A stretch of 5,832 bases of DNA from Atopobiaceae bacterium (GTDB lineage Bacteria > Actinomycetota > Coriobacteriia > Coriobacteriales > Atopobiaceae). Below the pieces are notes generated by a model. It was not told the DNA's origin. It ran no database searches and saw only the letters and a program-made list of their open reading frames with translations. The stretch is from the NCBI GenBank assembly GCA_017460265.1, contig JAFUBJ010000395.1, positions 1 through 5,832 on the forward strand. Direction: 5' to 3'. Shown here in pieces: positions 5,241 to 5,832 of this stretch. The stretch's first letter is position 1. Each line of letters starts with the position of its first letter. The position numbers and the translations under genes are program-made.

Positions 5241-5832
5241 GGCGGCCCTCCTTCCGTGCGCGACGCCGCTCTGCCATGATCTCCTCGCCACCCACGGGGA
5301 TGTTGGGCGTGAGCTGGTCAATGTAGGGCACCAGCAGGTTCATGAACAGGATGGAGAACGCAACGCCCTCGTTGAGGTTGCCAAAGAAGCGAATCAGGCA
5401 GGTGATGATGCCGCAGCCTATGCCAAAGACCAGCTTGCCGCGCTTGGTGGCGGGGCAGGTCGAGTAGTCGGTCGCCATATAGATGGCGCCCAACACAAGG
5501 CCTCCCGACAGAAGCTGCTCGAGCGGGCTCTTGCCGGCAAGCAGGCTCAAGAGGGCAACCGTACCCATGTAGCTGGCCGGGATGTGCCAGGTGACCACGG
5601 GGCGAATCAGCAGAAATACGAAGCCCAGCAGAAGGGCCGCCGCGTTCGTCTCGCCCAGGACGCCCATATGCGTGCCCAGCAGCAGCTCCATAAGCGAGAG
5701 GGGCTCTGCCGCAGGCGACAGCGGCGTGGCCGAGCTCACCACGTCAACGGGGGAGAGCGTGATTGCGGGTGGCACAAAGGTGGTCATGGCCACGGGGAAG
5801 GCCACGGCCAGGAAGATGCGTCCCACGATGGC
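5233..5832 (-). CDS. rnfD: Rnf complex FMN-carrying membrane subunit RnfD (5' partial)
   Basis: RnfD is a large integral subunit thought to contribute to the ion pathway and to carry covalent FMN. Only the last 199 residues are here; the frame stays open to the window edge, so about a third or more of the protein is missing. The fragment shows DVVSSATPL (Asp30 to Leu38 of the fragment), where Thr36 is the expected flavinylated residue. It also has the family's ATDYSTCPATKRG loop and the GIGCGIITCLIRFFGNLNEGVAFSILFMNLL-type end, in pieces at about residues 121-166. Several hydrophobic helices precede a basic tail (MAERRRARKEGRHE) predicted to be cytoplasmic. The flavin motif has SSAT where SGAT is more often quoted, which still fits the looser D-x-x-[ST]-x-A-T pattern. 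Its stop overlaps the start of rnfG. rnfC would be expected next upstream, outside the window. Confidence 0.95.
   Translation of the reverse strand, partial: AIVGRIFLAVAFPVAMTTFVPPAITLSPVDVVSSATPLSPAAEPLSLMELLLGTHMGVLGETNAAALLLGFVFLLIRPVVTWHIPASYMGTVALLSLLAGKSPLEQLLSGGLVLGAIYMATDYSTCPATKRGKLVFGIGCGIITCLIRFFGNLNEGVAFSILFMNLLVPYIDQLTPNIPVGGEEIMAERRRARKEGRHE
5247..5252 (-). promoter_or_regulatory. Shine-Dalgarno of rnfG inside rnfD
   Basis: AGGAGG (within AAGGAGGG, 5246-5253) sits six bases upstream of ATG 5240 and within the last codons of rnfD. It selects this start for rnfG over in-frame upstream codons and suggests coupled translation of the two genes. Confidence 0.8.

Noticed and set aside
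5241..5321. 27-codon N-terminal extension of RnfG
   Set aside because: It overlaps rnfD by almost 90 bases, contains no membrane-targeting features, and ATG 5240 has a strong Shine-Dalgarno at ideal distance.
1..5832. CRISPR array, tRNA or rRNA genes, insertion sequence or phage attachment sites
   Set aside because: I saw no evenly spaced direct repeats, tRNA-like cloverleaf, transposase-like protein or terminal inverted repeats; nearly all bases are covered by ordinary genes.
2457..5832. Na+-translocating NADH:quinone reductase (Nqr) instead of Rnf
   Set aside because: The two complexes share related membrane subunits, but the presence of a ferredoxin-type RnfB and the D-G-E-A-B gene order identify Rnf; Nqr has an NqrF flavoprotein instead.

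Overview
The window looks like a chromosomal segment of a high-GC, Gram-positive-type anaerobe. Codons strongly favour G or C in third position, uptake and surface proteins are lipid- or membrane-anchored, and there is a clostridial-style RnfB with many iron-sulfur motifs. Together these fit an anaerobic actinomycete such as a member of the Coriobacteriia (Olsenella, Atopobium or Collinsella relatives). That placement is inference; no rRNA or other marker gene is present.

Left part, + strand (1-2330): the window opens inside the last gene of a transport unit, a family-1-type (sugar or glycerol-phosphate class) ABC transporter solute-binding protein. It ends in an unusual C-terminal hydrophobic anchor with a basic tail. 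A strong GC-rich hairpin (1424-1457) separates it from a single-gene unit with its own -10 box (1509-1514) and Shine-Dalgarno. That unit encodes a 256-residue lipoprotein (1560-2330) whose two halves share an OB-fold-like pattern. It closes with an intrinsic terminator (2360-2396).

Middle (2331-2456): a convergent intergenic gap holding that terminator and, immediately after it, a second perfect 12-bp inverted repeat where transcription from the opposite strand would arrive.

Right part, - strand (5832 down to 2457): rnfD (5' end missing), rnfG, rnfE, rnfA and rnfB, in the classical rnfCDGEAB order. Spacing is extremely tight: three junctions overlap by 1-8 bases and the fourth has an 11-base gap with the Shine-Dalgarno touching the previous stop codon. 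Presumably rnfC lies just beyond the right edge. The encoded membrane complex moves electrons between reduced ferredoxin and NAD+ and couples this to Na+ or H+ transport. RnfB carries the iron-sulfur wiring on the cytoplasmic side. RnfA and RnfE have the paired membrane cysteines that hold a [2Fe-2S] cluster in this family. RnfG and RnfD have the threonines expected to carry covalent FMN on the outer face.

The complex itself is well known. The least ordinary detail is a cysteine-bearing C-terminal tail on RnfE (C-x2-C-x3-C-x9-C), predicted to lie in the cytoplasm. The C-terminal anchor on the solute-binding protein and the duplicated-domain lipoprotein come next. I do not see a wholly new system here.
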